This document shows, one piece after another, positions 42,298 to 51,689 of a DNA stretch of 64,000 bases. Position 1 is the stretch's first letter; each line of letters starts with the position of its first letter. Location of the stretch: NCBI GenBank assembly GCA_910577015.1, contig CAJTKU010000002.1, positions 186,001 to 250,000 on the forward strand. Reading direction: 5' to 3'. Both the position numbers and the translations under genes were made by a program. Under the pieces are notes generated by a model that worked only from the letters and a program-made list of their open reading frames with translations, was not told the DNA's origin and made no database searches. This DNA is from an uncultured Lachnospiraceae bacterium. GTDB taxonomy: Bacteria > Bacillota > Clostridia > Lachnospirales > Lachnospiraceae.

Positions 42298-44538
42298 ATG
42301 GAAACGATAAAAGGCTTTGTGGAACGTATTATCTTTCAGAATGCGGAAAACGGATATACGGTGCTGGAACTTTCCGGGGAAGAAGGGGAAAATGTTCTGG
42401 TCGGGATGCTGAAGGGCGTCACGCAGGGTGAGACCATACAGGCTGAAGGCGCTTTTACGGAACATCCTGTTTATGGAAGCCAGTTTAAAGTGGCTGCGTT
42501 CAAGACCGTCATGCCGGAGGACGCCGCGAGCATAGAGCGGTATCTGGCATCGGGAGCCATCAAAGGCGTAGGCGCCGCCCTTGCCGCAAGGATAGTGAAA
42601 AAATTTGGAAAAGACACCTTCCGGGTAATAGAAGAAGAGCCGGAACGCCTGACGGAGATAAAGGGCATCAGCGAGCGGATAGCAAGGGAAATTTCCATGC
42701 AGATGGAAGAAAAAAAGGATATGAGGGAAGCTTTCCTCTATTTACAGCAGTTTGGCATATCCAACGCGCTTGCGGTAAAGATATACAATACTTACAAAGA
42801 TAATTTGTATGGCGTCATGCAGCAGAATCCCTATCAACTGGCGGAGGACATAGAGGGAATAGGATTTCGGATAGCGGATGAAATAGCCGGTAAAATAGGC
42901 ATCCATACGGATTCGGATTTCCGTATAAGGAGCGGCATACTGTATGTGCTGCTGCAGGCAGTGCAGGAGGGTCATATGTATCTGCCGGAAGACGTCCTGC
43001 TGAGCAGGGCTGAGGAGCTGCTTTCAGTGGACAGGCAGTATATAGCGCCGCAGATAGGAAACCTGGCAATGGATAAAAAGCTGGTAATCAAAAAGCAGGA
43101 GGAGGTAAAAGTATTTGCTTCTGCAAATTATTATGCGGAATTAAACTGTGCCGCCATGCTTGCAGGGCTGAATATCCCGGTGGAAGAGGAAGGGGGACTG
43201 CTGCCGTCCGGCGAGGACGCAATAAGGAACAGGATTGCAGCGATAGCAAAAAAAGAAGGACTGGAACTGGATGAACTTCAGGAACAGGCGGTATTGGCAT
43301 GTGTAAAGAACGGCCTGTTTATCCTGTCGGGAGGACCGGGAACAGGAAAAACCACAACCATCAATACCATAATCCGCTATTTTGAAGCAGAACAGCTGGA
43401 TATTTTTCTGGCAGCGCCAACAGGACGGGCTGCAAAGAGGATGACGGAAGCGACGGGGTATGAAGCGCGCACCATTCACCGTATGCTGGAATTAAGCGGC
43501 GCATTGTCAGAGGATAACAGGCGGAATGTACGCTTTGAGAGGAATGAAGAGAATCCTCTTGAGGCAGACGTCATTATTATAGATGAAATGTCCATGGTCG
43601 ATATTCACCTGCTGCAGGCGCTTCTGCGCGCGATTATGCCGGGGACAAGGCTGATTCTGGTAGGGGATGTGGACCAGCTGCCATCCGTGGGACCGGGCCA
43701 GGTGCTGCGCGACATCATGTCCGCGGATGTATTTCCTTCCATAGTTCTGAAAAAAATTTTCAGACAAGCGCAGGAAAGCGACATCGTTGTAAATGCGCAT
43801 AAAATCAATAGGGGCGAGGAGCTTATTCTGGACAATAAGAGCCGGGATTTTTTCTTTCTCGAAAGAAATGATGTGAATGTCATATATAAGCATATGGTGC
43901 AGCTGATAACAGAGAAGCTTCCCAAGTATGTGGGGGCCGATTCCCTGGATATTCAGGTGCTTACGCCCATGAGGAAGGGCAGTCTGGGGGTGGAAACCCT
44001 GAACCGTATTTTGCAGAAATACATGAACCCGGCTTCTCCGGAAAAGAAGGAGCATATTTTTGGGGAAAACATATTCCGTGAAGGCGATAAGGTGATGCAG
44101 ATTAAAAATAACTATGAGCTTGAATGGGAGATAGTGAGCAAATATGGCATACCGGTGGATAAGGGGCTGGGGATTTTTAACGGAGACACGGGTAGAATCG
44201 TGCAAATCAATGAGTTTGCGGCTAATATGGTGGTGGAGTATGACGAACACAGGCGGGTGACATACCCGTTTGTGCAGGCGGAAGAACTGGAACTGGCATA
44301 TGCCGTTACCATACACAAATCCCAGGGGAGCGAATATGCAGCGGTCATTATGCCGCTTCTTGCGGGTCCGCGCATGTTGTTTAACAGAAATCTCCTGTAT
44401 ACGGGCGTGACAAGGGCAAAGTCCTGTGTTACGATTTTGGGCAGCAGGGAAATAGTTGGGGAAATGATACGAAATACGGATGTCAACCGCCGGTATACGG
44501 CGTTTTCAGAGAGAATCAGGGAAGTTACCCTGCGTTAA
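42298..44538 (+). CDS. recD2: ATP-dependent RecD2-type DNA helicase
   Basis: 746 residues from ATG 42298 (AAGGGGA 7 bp upstream; TTG 42292 is too close to it). N-terminal OB-like and helix-hairpin-helix domains (about 1-200) precede a superfamily 1B helicase: Walker A LSGGPGTGKTTTIN near 344, DEMSMVD (Walker B), GDVDQLPSVGPGQ and the C-terminal ITVHKSQG-type motif (VTIHKSQGSEY). RecD2 is a 5'-3' helicase of organisms without RecBC and acts in DNA repair and replication-fork stability. Confidence 0.93.
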   Translation: METIKGFVERIIFQNAENGYTVLELSGEEGENVLVGMLKGVTQGETIQAEGAFTEHPVYGSQFKVAAFKTVMPEDAASIERYLASGAIKGVGAALAARIVKKFGKDTFRVIEEEPERLTEIKGISERIAREISMQMEEKKDMREAFLYLQQFGISNALAVKIYNTYKDNLYGVMQQNPYQLAEDIEGIGFRIADEIAGKIGIHTDSDFRIRSGILYVLLQAVQEGHMYLPEDVLLSRAEELLSVDRQYIAPQIGNLAMDKKLVIKKQEEVKVFASANYYAELNCAAMLAGLNIPVEEEGGLLPSGEDAIRNRIAAIAKKEGLELDELQEQAVLACVKNGLFILSGGPGTGKTTTINTIIRYFEAEQLDIFLAAPTGRAAKRMTEATGYEARTIHRMLELSGALSEDNRRNVRFERNEENPLEADVIIIDEMSMVDIHLLQALLRAIMPGTRLILVGDVDQLPSVGPGQVLRDIMSADVFPSIVLKKIFRQAQESDIVVNAHKINRGEELILDNKSRDFFFLERNDVNVIYKHMVQLITEKLPKYVGADSLDIQVLTPMRKGSLGVETLNRILQKYMNPASPEKKEHIFGENIFREGDKVMQIKNNYELEWEIVSKYGIPVDKGLGIFNGDTGRIVQINEFAANMVVEYDEHRRVTYPFVQAEELELAYAVTIHKSQGSEYAAVIMPLLAGPRMLFNRNLLYTGVTRAKSCVTILGSREIVGEMIRNTDVNRRYTAFSERIREVTLR

Positions 44539-44583
44539 GGATGCGGTTTTATAGAAGGTTGTGCGTGCGGAAAGCAGGCATAA

Positions 44584-45315
44584 ATGAAAAAGGAAATTTT
44601 GGTAAAGAATATGATGAAAGGGGCGGTGAACCTGTTGTTTCCTCCCCGATGTCCGGTTTGTGACGAGCCGGTAAGAATCCGGGAGGGCGCTCTTTGTCAT
44701 TCATGCAGGAATACGCTGGCGCCTGTCAGGGAACCGTACTGCTTTTGCTGCGGCAGGCCTCTTTTGCGGGAAGAAACAGAGTATTGCAGAGATTGCAGCA
44801 AAAGGCGGCGCCTATATATCAGGGGCAGGGCGTTATACGAATACGACAGCGCCGCCGCTTCCATTTACCGTTTTAAATATGGAGGAAGGCGGGAGTATGC
44901 CGTTTTCTTCGGCAGGGCAATGTCTGAAGGACTGGAAGGTTTTATCCGCAGTGCGGCGCCCGACGGTCTGGTTCCCGTACCCGTTTCCAAAAGGAGGCTT
45001 CGCAGGCGTGGATATAACCAGGCGGACCTGCTGGCAAAGGAAATCGGGAGGAATCTGGACATACCGGTTTATGACAGGCTTGTCCGAAGAGTCAGGGATA
45101 CCCTGCCGCAAAAATCATTAAATGTGCAGGAAAGGCAAAATAATTTGAAAAGGGCTTTCAAAATTGCGCAAAATGATGTAAAATTAAGTACGATTATAAT
45201 TGTAGATGATATATTCACTACCGGCAGCACAGTGGAGGCTGTTGCGGAAGTGCTTCTGCAATCAGGAGTGCATAATATTTATTTCATTACACTGGCTGTA
45301 AGCGGCCGGGGGTAA
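44584..45315 (+). CDS. comF: ComF family protein (phosphoribosyltransferase fold)
   Basis: 243 residues. An N-terminal zinc region with four Cys pairs (CPVCDEP, CHSC, CFCCGRP, CRDC) is followed by a PRTase-type domain with KSLNVQERQNNLKRAF and the PRPP loop TIIIVDDIFTTGSTVEAV. ComF helps load DNA-uptake strands during competence in Bacillus. The next gene is a YvyF-like protein, the same order as comF-yvyF in Bacillus, which supports the call. Confidence 0.9.
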   Translation: MKKEILVKNMMKGAVNLLFPPRCPVCDEPVRIREGALCHSCRNTLAPVREPYCFCCGRPLLREETEYCRDCSKRRRLYIRGRALYEYDSAAASIYRFKYGGRREYAVFFGRAMSEGLEGFIRSAAPDGLVPVPVSKRRLRRRGYNQADLLAKEIGRNLDIPVYDRLVRRVRDTLPQKSLNVQERQNNLKRAFKIAQNDVKLSTIIIVDDIFTTGSTVEAVAEVLLQSGVHNIYFITLAVSGRG

Positions 45316-45326
45316 GGAGGGTTACT

Positions 45327-45737
45327 ATGAATGTTCGTAATTGCAGGAAATGTGGAAAAGTTTTTAACTATGTATCAGGACCCCGTCTCTGTCCGAGATG
45401 CAAGGAAGCGCAGGAAGAGGATTTTCAGAGGGTGAAGGCATATGTCAGGGAAAATGCCGGAGCTACCATCAATGAAGTTGCGGAAGCATGTGAAGTAGAA
45501 GTATCCATGATTCATCAGTGGCTGAGAGAAGAGCGTCTGCAGCTTACGGAGGGTTCCAGCATTACGTTGCAGTGTGAAACCTGTGGAGCTCCTATTTTGA
45601 GCGGTCGTTACTGCGACAAATGCAAACGTGACCTGGCAAACGACTTTAAAGGAGCTTTTGTTTCCAAAAAGGACGAGCCGGCCCCTTTGTTAAAGAAAAA
45701 TAAAGACGGGGATAAGATGCGTTTTCTGAATAAATAG
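45327..45737 (+). CDS. Flagellar operon protein, YvyF/TIGR03826 family
   Basis: 136 residues. Two zinc ribbons, N-terminal CRKCGKVFNYVSGPRLCPRC and C-terminal CETCGAPILSGRYCDKC, flank a small helix-turn-helix-like segment (TINEVAEACEVEVSMIHQWL). This is the YvyF/TIGR03826 family, found in flagellar regions downstream of comF. The function is undefined, possibly regulatory. SD AAGGAGGG before ATG, 11 bp after comF. Confidence 0.88.
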   Translation: MNVRNCRKCGKVFNYVSGPRLCPRCKEAQEEDFQRVKAYVRENAGATINEVAEACEVEVSMIHQWLREERLQLTEGSSITLQCETCGAPILSGRYCDKCKRDLANDFKGAFVSKKDEPAPLLKKNKDGDKMRFLNK

Positions 45738-45755
45738 TTGTGAAAGGCAGGAAAC

Positions 45756-46154
45756 ATGTTAAACGAAGAAAGAATTATACTGATGACAAAGCTTGCATCT
45801 TATGAATCCGGTGAAGGGAAAAAGAATACGGCGGTTGGAAGTTATTTCAGAAGCGATTATATCGGCATGCAGGTGGTAAAGTCGGTAATCAGCGCAACCA
45901 TAGCCTTTTTTATTCTTTTTGCATTGTATGTTCTTTACGATTTTGAAACTTTCATGCTGGAAGTTTACAAGATGGATTTATTTGATTTTGCAAAAAGCAT
46001 TCTCATCTTATATGGCGTGTTTGTGGTAGGGTTTGCTGTTTTGACGTATGTGTTATACACATACAGGTATAACAAAGTGAAAAAAAACCTGAAAAATTAC
46101 TATAATAATTTAAAAAAACTGGCATCCATGTATGATAAGAATAAGAATTTTTGA
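45756..46154 (+). CDS. Unknown small membrane protein
   Basis: 132 residues. Two membrane helices lie near 41-63 and 80-103, with short charged ends and a C-terminal Lys-rich helix (NKVKKNLKNYYNNLKKLASM). No family was recognised. Its stop is 12 bp before the start of the next membrane protein, so the two are probably partners. They sit between a flagellar-type gene and the c-di-AMP genes. Confidence 0.65.
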   Translation: MLNEERIILMTKLASYESGEGKKNTAVGSYFRSDYIGMQVVKSVISATIAFFILFALYVLYDFETFMLEVYKMDLFDFAKSILILYGVFVVGFAVLTYVLYTYRYNKVKKNLKNYYNNLKKLASMYDKNKNF

Positions 46155-46165
46155 AAGGCCCAATT

Positions 46166-47272
46166 ATGAGAAACCTACTGGAAATAAAAGAACTGATTAA
46201 GAGATTTTACAGTAAAAATGAAGTATTTATTGTGCCGGTTTTAAAGTTTTTACTGGCACTTATAGCGCTTTTAAGCGTCAACGGACAATTGGGATATATG
46301 ACCAGAATCAATAATGTGGCTGTAGTACTCATAGTATCCCTGTTGTGTTCGTTTCTGCCGACAGGATTTATTATATTTTTTGCAGCGGTATTTGTATTGC
46401 TGCACTGCTATGCCCTGGCGCTGGAAGCAGCATTGGTGGCATTATGTTTGTTTATGGTAATGGCATTGCTGTTTTTCAGGTTTTCGCCAAAAGATTCGAT
46501 AGTGGTGCTGCTAACGCCGGTCTGCTTTGGACTTAAAATCCCGTATGTGATGCCTCTTGCCATGGGGCTTGTCGGCACGCCTGCTTCCGCGGTGTCTGTG
46601 GGGTGCGGGACTATAGTATATTATCTGGTGCATTTTATCTCCTCAAATGATGTGGCCATCAATGCACTGGAATCAGATGAGGCGACGGCAAGGCTCAGGC
46701 TGGTTATTGACGGCCTGATTGACAACAAAGAAGTGATGATAACGGTGGCGGCTTTTGCATTTACCGTGATTCTTGTGTATTTTATCCGCAGGATGTCCGT
46801 TGACCATTCCTGGACGATTGCCATGGTGGCAGGTACGTTTATCAATGTGGTGATACTGCTTTTGGGCGATTTGATGTATGATACCAATGTTTCTGTTCTG
46901 GGAGTGCTTTTTGGCTCACTGGCGGCGTTAGCTATTTGTGTTGTACTGCAGTTTTTTGTTTTCAGTGTGGATTACAGCCGAACAGAGAAGGTGCAGTTTG
47001 AAGATGACGAGTATTATTACTATGTAAAGGCCGTGCCGAAGATGGCGGTTGCAGCGCCGGAAAAGACGGTAAAAAAGATTAATTCCCAAGTGACGCGCAC
47101 TACCCATGCAAGCAGCGCGCATCAGCCGGAGAGAAACGGGGCAGGGCAGCGCGTGCAGGGCAGGCAGGCTCCGTCGAGAACGATTTCTACCCAGAGCGGG
47201 AGCAGGGGAAGATACCCTGAAAGGCGTGGGCAAAGTGCAGGAGCGAGTCCGGAAGATTATGAAGAAATTTGA
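46166..47272 (+). CDS. Unknown multi-pass membrane protein with basic tail
   Basis: 368 residues from ATG 46166 (GAAAGG 7 bp upstream). About eight membrane helices occupy residues 20-280, followed by a hydrophilic tail of about 85 residues that is basic and rich in Ser, Gln and Arg, so intrinsically disordered. No family was recognised. It ends 16 bp before cdaA and is probably cotranscribed with it, which suggests a role in envelope or c-di-AMP-linked processes, by context only. Confidence 0.65.
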   Translation: MRNLLEIKELIKRFYSKNEVFIVPVLKFLLALIALLSVNGQLGYMTRINNVAVVLIVSLLCSFLPTGFIIFFAAVFVLLHCYALALEAALVALCLFMVMALLFFRFSPKDSIVVLLTPVCFGLKIPYVMPLAMGLVGTPASAVSVGCGTIVYYLVHFISSNDVAINALESDEATARLRLVIDGLIDNKEVMITVAAFAFTVILVYFIRRMSVDHSWTIAMVAGTFINVVILLLGDLMYDTNVSVLGVLFGSLAALAICVVLQFFVFSVDYSRTEKVQFEDDEYYYYVKAVPKMAVAAPEKTVKKINSQVTRTTHASSAHQPERNGAGQRVQGRQAPSRTISTQSGSRGRYPERRGQSAGASPEDYEEI

Positions 47273-47288
47273 GGTAGATTGATTTCCA

Positions 47289-48167
47289 ATGCAGCAGATT
47301 CAGGATTATATTAACAGCATGATAAGACGGATGCCGGATATGGATTTTTCAAGTGCGGTGGAAATACTTATTATTTCCTTCCTTATCTATGAGATTCTTA
47401 TCTGGATAAAAAATACCAGGGCCTGGGCTTTGCTCAAGGGTCTGGTTATTATTCTGATTTTTTGGATGGTAGCCGCTTATTTTCACATGACAACCATCAT
47501 CTGGCTTGGGACGAATGTGCTGGGATTCGCCGTTACGGCATTCATTGTGGTATTGCAGCCTGAACTCCGCAAGGCGTTGGAAGAATTGGGAAATAAGGAG
47601 ATTATTTCCAATGTGCTGCCGTTCTCCGGGACAAGGCAGAAGGAGAATATATTTTCAGGCAAAACAATTAACGAAATCACAAAAGCCTGTGTGGAAATGG
47701 GGAAAGCCAGAACAGGCGCCCTCATTGTCATTGAATGTAAGCAGCCGTTGGGTGATTTTGAGAGAGCCGGAATCGATGTGGATGGTATTGTGACCAGCCA
47801 GCTGCTTATCAACATATTTGAGCATAATACCCCCCTGCATGACGGCGCGGTTATCGTGCGTGGAAACAGGGTGGCGTCCGCAACCTGTTACCTTCCGCTT
47901 TCGGATAATCTGAAACTGGATAAAAATCTGGGTACCAGGCATCGTGCAGGACTGGGAATATCCGAAGTGACGGATGCAGTAACCGTAATCGTTTCCGAAG
48001 AAACAGGTAAAATCAGCGTGACATACAAAGGGGAACTGATTCGTAATCTGAGCGGCGATGAACTGAAAGAAAAATTAAAACTGGCACAGCCGGTAGAGGG
48101 TGAGGAAACAAAGAAATCACACAAAATCTGGAAAGGAAAGAGCAGGGCAGGTAAAGTTGAAAGATAA
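47289..48167 (+). CDS. cdaA: Diadenylate cyclase CdaA
   Basis: 292 residues. Three N-terminal membrane helices (about 15-95) are followed by a DAC (DisA_N) domain with the catalytic motifs DGA (185-187) and RHR (217-219), plus GALIVIE. It makes cyclic di-AMP from two ATP at the membrane. ATG 47289 is the first possible start after an in-frame stop; the SD is weak. cdaR overlaps its end by 11 bp and glmM follows, the classical Firmicute module linking c-di-AMP with cell-wall precursor synthesis. Confidence 0.96.
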   Translation: MQQIQDYINSMIRRMPDMDFSSAVEILIISFLIYEILIWIKNTRAWALLKGLVIILIFWMVAAYFHMTTIIWLGTNVLGFAVTAFIVVLQPELRKALEELGNKEIISNVLPFSGTRQKENIFSGKTINEITKACVEMGKARTGALIVIECKQPLGDFERAGIDVDGIVTSQLLINIFEHNTPLHDGAVIVRGNRVASATCYLPLSDNLKLDKNLGTRHRAGLGISEVTDAVTVIVSEETGKISVTYKGELIRNLSGDELKEKLKLAQPVEGEETKKSHKIWKGKSRAGKVER

Positions 48168-49455
48168 GAAAAAAATTGGAAGGAAACTGCTGAATAACTG
48201 GGCGCTTAAGCTTTTTTCCCTTGTGGCCGCATTTTTGCTCTGGCTCGTGGTGATGGATATTGAAAACCCGGAGGATAGAAAAACCTTCAACAATATTCCG
48301 GTCAGGCTGGTCAATACGGATTTACTTACAAATGAAAACATGGTTTATGAAGTTTTGGATAAAACAGATACCGTGCGAAGCGTAACGATTATTGCAAAGA
48401 AGTCCATTCGTGATGAACTCAATGCCAGCGATATTGTGGCTGAGGCGGATTTTTCCAAGCTTACGGTGACAAATACGGTGGAAATCAGATTTTATTCCCT
48501 TCGCTATAATGAAGAGATTTCCAGTATATCCGGCAGCAATGAAATATTGAAATTGAATATAGAAGAAAAGAGGACAAAACGTCTTGCCCTTACGGTAGAT
48601 ACCACCGGTGAAGTGGTGGAAGGTTATATGGTCAATGCAGTTGTGCCAGACCAGAACAGGGTTGAAATTTCCGGACCGGAATCTGTGGTATCCCAAATTG
48701 CATCCGCTGCTGTGAAAGTAGATATTTCTGATTCCACCAGTGATATTTCCACATATTCCAACGTAATATTATATGATGTGGACGGAAATGTCATAGCATC
48801 CGACAACGTATCCCTGAATGTTGCGTCAGTGCGTGTGAGGGTGGAAATTTTACGGACAAAAACAGTTCCGGTCCGGTGCGATGTATCAGGGACACCGGCT
48901 GCGGGTTATATGTTTACAGGCGAGATAGAATGTGAACCTGCAAATGTATTGATTGCAGGAACAGAAGAAGCGCTGGCTGATATCCGTGAAATTGTGATTC
49001 CGGAGGAAGCGATTAACATCACGGGACAGACGGAGGATATGCGGGTGAATATCAATCTGGAGGATTATCTGCCGGAAGGAATCATTCTGGCGGACGGGAC
49101 ATCCCACGCAAGGGTTTCTGTAACAGCCCGTATTGAAAGGGAAATTTCCAAGGATATCACCATTGCGTCGGAGCGCATCCGGATTGCGGGCATTCCTGCC
49201 GGGTATCAGGCAGAGTTAAATGAAGAAGAACTTTTATATACCCTCAGTATAAAAGGAATGAAGGAATCCGTGGATGCAGTCAATGAGGAAACGCTGTACG
49301 GTCATATCAATATCGCCGACTTTATGGAGGAAGGGAATATAGGGGAGCTATCTCCCGGCGTATATGAAATGGAAGTGGAGTTTATGCTTTCCGAAAACAT
49401 CACAGTTGTAAGGCCTCTGAAGGTATCAGTGAGGATAACAGAGACAACGGAATAG
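48157..49455 (+). CDS. cdaR: CdaA regulatory protein CdaR (YbbR domains)
   Basis: 432 residues from a TTG at 48157 inside the cdaA end (GGCAGG 6 bp upstream). A single N-terminal membrane helix (WALKLFSLVAAFLLWLVVM) is followed by four YbbR-type extracellular repeats, with recurring segments such as RLALTVDTTGEVVEGYMV and TVPVRCDVSGTPAAGYMF. CdaR binds CdaA and modulates c-di-AMP synthesis. The start is uncertain; the codons upstream belong to cdaA. Confidence 0.9.
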   Translation: MKDKKKIGRKLLNNWALKLFSLVAAFLLWLVVMDIENPEDRKTFNNIPVRLVNTDLLTNENMVYEVLDKTDTVRSVTIIAKKSIRDELNASDIVAEADFSKLTVTNTVEIRFYSLRYNEEISSISGSNEILKLNIEEKRTKRLALTVDTTGEVVEGYMVNAVVPDQNRVEISGPESVVSQIASAAVKVDISDSTSDISTYSNVILYDVDGNVIASDNVSLNVASVRVRVEILRTKTVPVRCDVSGTPAAGYMFTGEIECEPANVLIAGTEEALADIREIVIPEEAINITGQTEDMRVNINLEDYLPEGIILADGTSHARVSVTARIEREISKDITIASERIRIAGIPAGYQAELNEEELLYTLSIKGMKESVDAVNEETLYGHINIADFMEEGNIGELSPGVYEMEVEFMLSENITVVRPLKVSVRITETTE

Positions 49456-49482
49456 TGTAAATGGAAAGGCATGGTGAAAAAT

Positions 49483-50832
49483 ATGGGACGTTTATTTGGA
49501 ACAGATGGAGTAAGGGGGATTGCAAACGAGGAACTGACGCCGTTGCTGGCGATGCAGCTTGGTCAGGCCGGGGCATATGTCCTTACAAAGGAAAAAGAGC
49601 ATAAGCCGACTTTGATGGTGGGATGCGATACCAGAATTTCAGGAGATATGCTTGCAAATGCTTTGATGGCAGGAGCATGCTCCGTAGGGGCAAACTGTAT
49701 TTTTGTCGGAGTGATTCCGACGCCTGCCATTGCGTATCTGACCCAGAAGTACAAGGTGGATGCCGGAGTTGTCATTTCCGCCTCCCACAATCCCGTGGAG
49801 TTTAATGGAATCAAGTTTTTTGACGGGGATGGATATAAGCTGCCGGATGAGCTGGAAGACGAAATAGAAGCCATGATTAAAAACAACATGCAGGGAGTGA
49901 AATTTCCTACCGGCTCCGGAGTCGGTAAGATTAAGTACCGTACGGATGCAAGGGAAGAATATATCAACCATGCAATCCAGTCGGTTGCAGTAGAACTGCG
50001 TGGAATGAAAATAGTGGTAGACTGTGCGGAGGGCGCTGCTTTTTACACTTCGGTGGAAGCCTTGAAGGAGTTGGGGGCAGAGGTGGTTGCCATACATAAC
50101 AATCCGGACGGAACCAATATCAATGCCAACTGCGGTTCTACCCACATGGAGGAACTGCAGGCGAGGGTGGTGTTTGAAAAGGCAGACATCGGTCTGGCAT
50201 TCGACGGGGACGCCGACAGGCTTCTGGCAGTGGATGAAAAGGGAAATATCGTAAACGGCGACCAGGTTATGGCTATCGTGGGCAACTATATGAAACAGAA
50301 AGGAACCTTGAAAAAGAACACCATTGTTGCAACGATTATGAGTAATCTCGGGTTCTTTCTGATGGCCGAGAACAATGGCATCAAGGCAGAACAGACGAAG
50401 GTCGGGGACCGTTATGTGCTGGAGAGGATGAGGGAAATCGGCGCGAGCCTTGGCGGCGAACAGTCAGGGCATGTGATTTTTCTGGATGAAAACACCACGG
50501 GCGATGGACTCTTGAGCGCACTGCACCTGCTTCAGGTTATGGTCGATACGAAAAAGTCCCTTTCGGAGCTTTCGGAAGTGATGGAAATGCTTCCGCAGGC
50601 GCTTGCCAACGCCAAGGTAGCCAACCACAAAAAAGACCATTATATGGAGTATCCCGAAATTGCCAAGGCAATTGCAAAATTAACGGAGCAATTTTCCGGC
50701 GAGGGCCGTGTGTTAATCCGTCCTTCCGGCACAGAACCCCTTGTCAGGGTTATGATAGAGGGCAAGGAAAAAAATCTGATTCAGGCGGAGGCTGACCGTC
50801 TGGCAAGTCTGATACAGGATATTATGTTTTAG
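49483..50832 (+). CDS. glmM: Phosphoglucosamine mutase GlmM
   Basis: 449 residues from ATG 49483, which gives the usual MGRLFGTDGVRG beginning; ATG 49471 in frame is also possible. The catalytic Ser is in ISASHNPVEFNG (S101), the metal loop is AFDGDADRLLAVD, the sugar-binding loop GGEQSGHV, and the phosphate loop RPSGTEPLVRVM. It converts glucosamine-6-P to glucosamine-1-P for UDP-GlcNAc. Third gene of cdaA-cdaR-glmM; GlmM is known to inhibit CdaA by direct contact in Bacillus and Lactococcus. Confidence 0.96.
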   Translation: MGRLFGTDGVRGIANEELTPLLAMQLGQAGAYVLTKEKEHKPTLMVGCDTRISGDMLANALMAGACSVGANCIFVGVIPTPAIAYLTQKYKVDAGVVISASHNPVEFNGIKFFDGDGYKLPDELEDEIEAMIKNNMQGVKFPTGSGVGKIKYRTDAREEYINHAIQSVAVELRGMKIVVDCAEGAAFYTSVEALKELGAEVVAIHNNPDGTNINANCGSTHMEELQARVVFEKADIGLAFDGDADRLLAVDEKGNIVNGDQVMAIVGNYMKQKGTLKKNTIVATIMSNLGFFLMAENNGIKAEQTKVGDRYVLERMREIGASLGGEQSGHVIFLDENTTGDGLLSALHLLQVMVDTKKSLSELSEVMEMLPQALANAKVANHKKDHYMEYPEIAKAIAKLTEQFSGEGRVLIRPSGTEPLVRVMIEGKEKNLIQAEADRLASLIQDIMF

Positions 50833-50839
50833 AAAAGGC

Positions 50840-50868
50840 TTGAGATTCTTGTCAAAAAATGCTATAGT
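50840..50868 (+). promoter_or_regulatory. Promoter of the HPr gene
   Basis: TTGAGA (50840-50845), a 17-bp spacer and TATAGT (50863-50868), 31 bp before the start codon. Confidence 0.7.
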
Positions 50869-50898
50869 AGTACTAGAGGAAATTGGAGGTATAGCAGT

Positions 50899-51162
50899 AT
50901 GGTTAGCCAAAAGGTTGTCATCAAGAATCCCACCGGGCTTCACTTGAGGCCGGCAGGCATTTTGTGTAAAGAGGCGATGAAGTTTAAGTCCTTGATTACT
51001 TTCTCTTTTAGGGATAACACGGCGAACGCAAAAAGCGTTTTAAGTGTACTCGGGGCCTGCGTGAAATGTGGTGATGAAATCGAATTTACCTGTGAAGGTG
51101 AGGATGAAGAAGCGGCGTTGAAATCTCTGGTGGAAGCGATTGAAAGCGGTCTTGGTGAATAG
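50899..51162 (+). CDS. ptsH: Phosphocarrier protein HPr
   Basis: 87 residues. His15 in TGLHLRPAG accepts phosphate from enzyme I, and Ser46 in NAKSVLSVLGA is the site for HPr kinase, so both PTS and CcpA-type roles are possible. It stands apart from any ptsI gene in this window, with its own promoter. The Crh-like relative at 9523 keeps the Ser region but not His15. SD GGAGG before ATG. A CAGCCCATCC/GGATGGGCTG hairpin (51187-51209) follows without a T-tract. Confidence 0.9.
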   Translation: MVSQKVVIKNPTGLHLRPAGILCKEAMKFKSLITFSFRDNTANAKSVLSVLGACVKCGDEIEFTCEGEDEEAALKSLVEAIESGLGE

Positions 51163-51238
51163 ATGATACATATACAATGATAATTGCAGCCCATCCAATG
51201 GATGGGCTGAATTTGTACAAAGAAAGGAGAAATGCCGT

Positions 51239-51613
51239 ATGAAAAATATTGAAAGTTATAATGCCGAAAAGTATAAGGACAGCAGGTATTCCAGCGTGGA
51301 AGAAGGAATCTTCCAAACGGATGACAATGGTGAAATCCTATATGTAACTTCCCTGTCATTTGTGCAGGAGCCGGAATTGGGAGAAGGAAGCAACGCAGGC
51401 TGTATTTCCCAGTATCCGTTAGAAGATATATTGGACAAGTTTTATTGCTATATTTCCGACTTTTACGATGAATTAAACAGTGAAAAGGAAGAAGTATGTT
51501 ATCAGGAGTTTGCAAGTCCGGATTTGGCAGATATTGTGAAGCTGAGAACCATTATTGGCAAACATGTTTATAATCAGGAAGTGGATGACCGTGTAAAGCT
51601 TGTCATTGAATAA
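51239..51613 (+). CDS. Unknown acidic cytoplasmic protein
   Basis: 124 residues, rich in Glu, Asp and Tyr, with no membrane segment. Motifs visible but not recognised: YNAEKYKDSRYSSVEEGIFQ at the N terminus and DLADIVKLRTIIGKHVYN near the C terminus. AAAGGAG lies upstream of the ATG. It probably shares the HPr transcript and ends at the terminator at 51645. Confidence 0.65.
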   Translation: MKNIESYNAEKYKDSRYSSVEEGIFQTDDNGEILYVTSLSFVQEPELGEGSNAGCISQYPLEDILDKFYCYISDFYDELNSEKEEVCYQEFASPDLADIVKLRTIIGKHVYNQEVDDRVKLVIE

Positions 51614-51644
51614 AAATCAGATAGAGTATTTGGAAGTAATTATG

Positions 51645-51685
51645 AAAGGGCAGCGCCGGATTTTCCGGTTCTGCCCTTTGTTTTT
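51645..51685. terminator. Terminator between convergent genes
   Basis: AAAGGGCAG pairs with CTGCCCTTT (51645-51679) with an inner CCGG/CCGG helix, then GTTTTT on the + strand. On the - strand the tail is poorer. It separates the 51239 gene from the DUF3048 gene. Confidence 0.8.
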
Positions 51686-51689
51686 ATGG

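Noticed and set aside
51187..51209. CAGCCCATCC/GGATGGGCTG hairpin as terminator of HPr
   Set aside because: Stem is good but no T-tract follows and the next gene is close; it may be an mRNA element, so not called a terminator.
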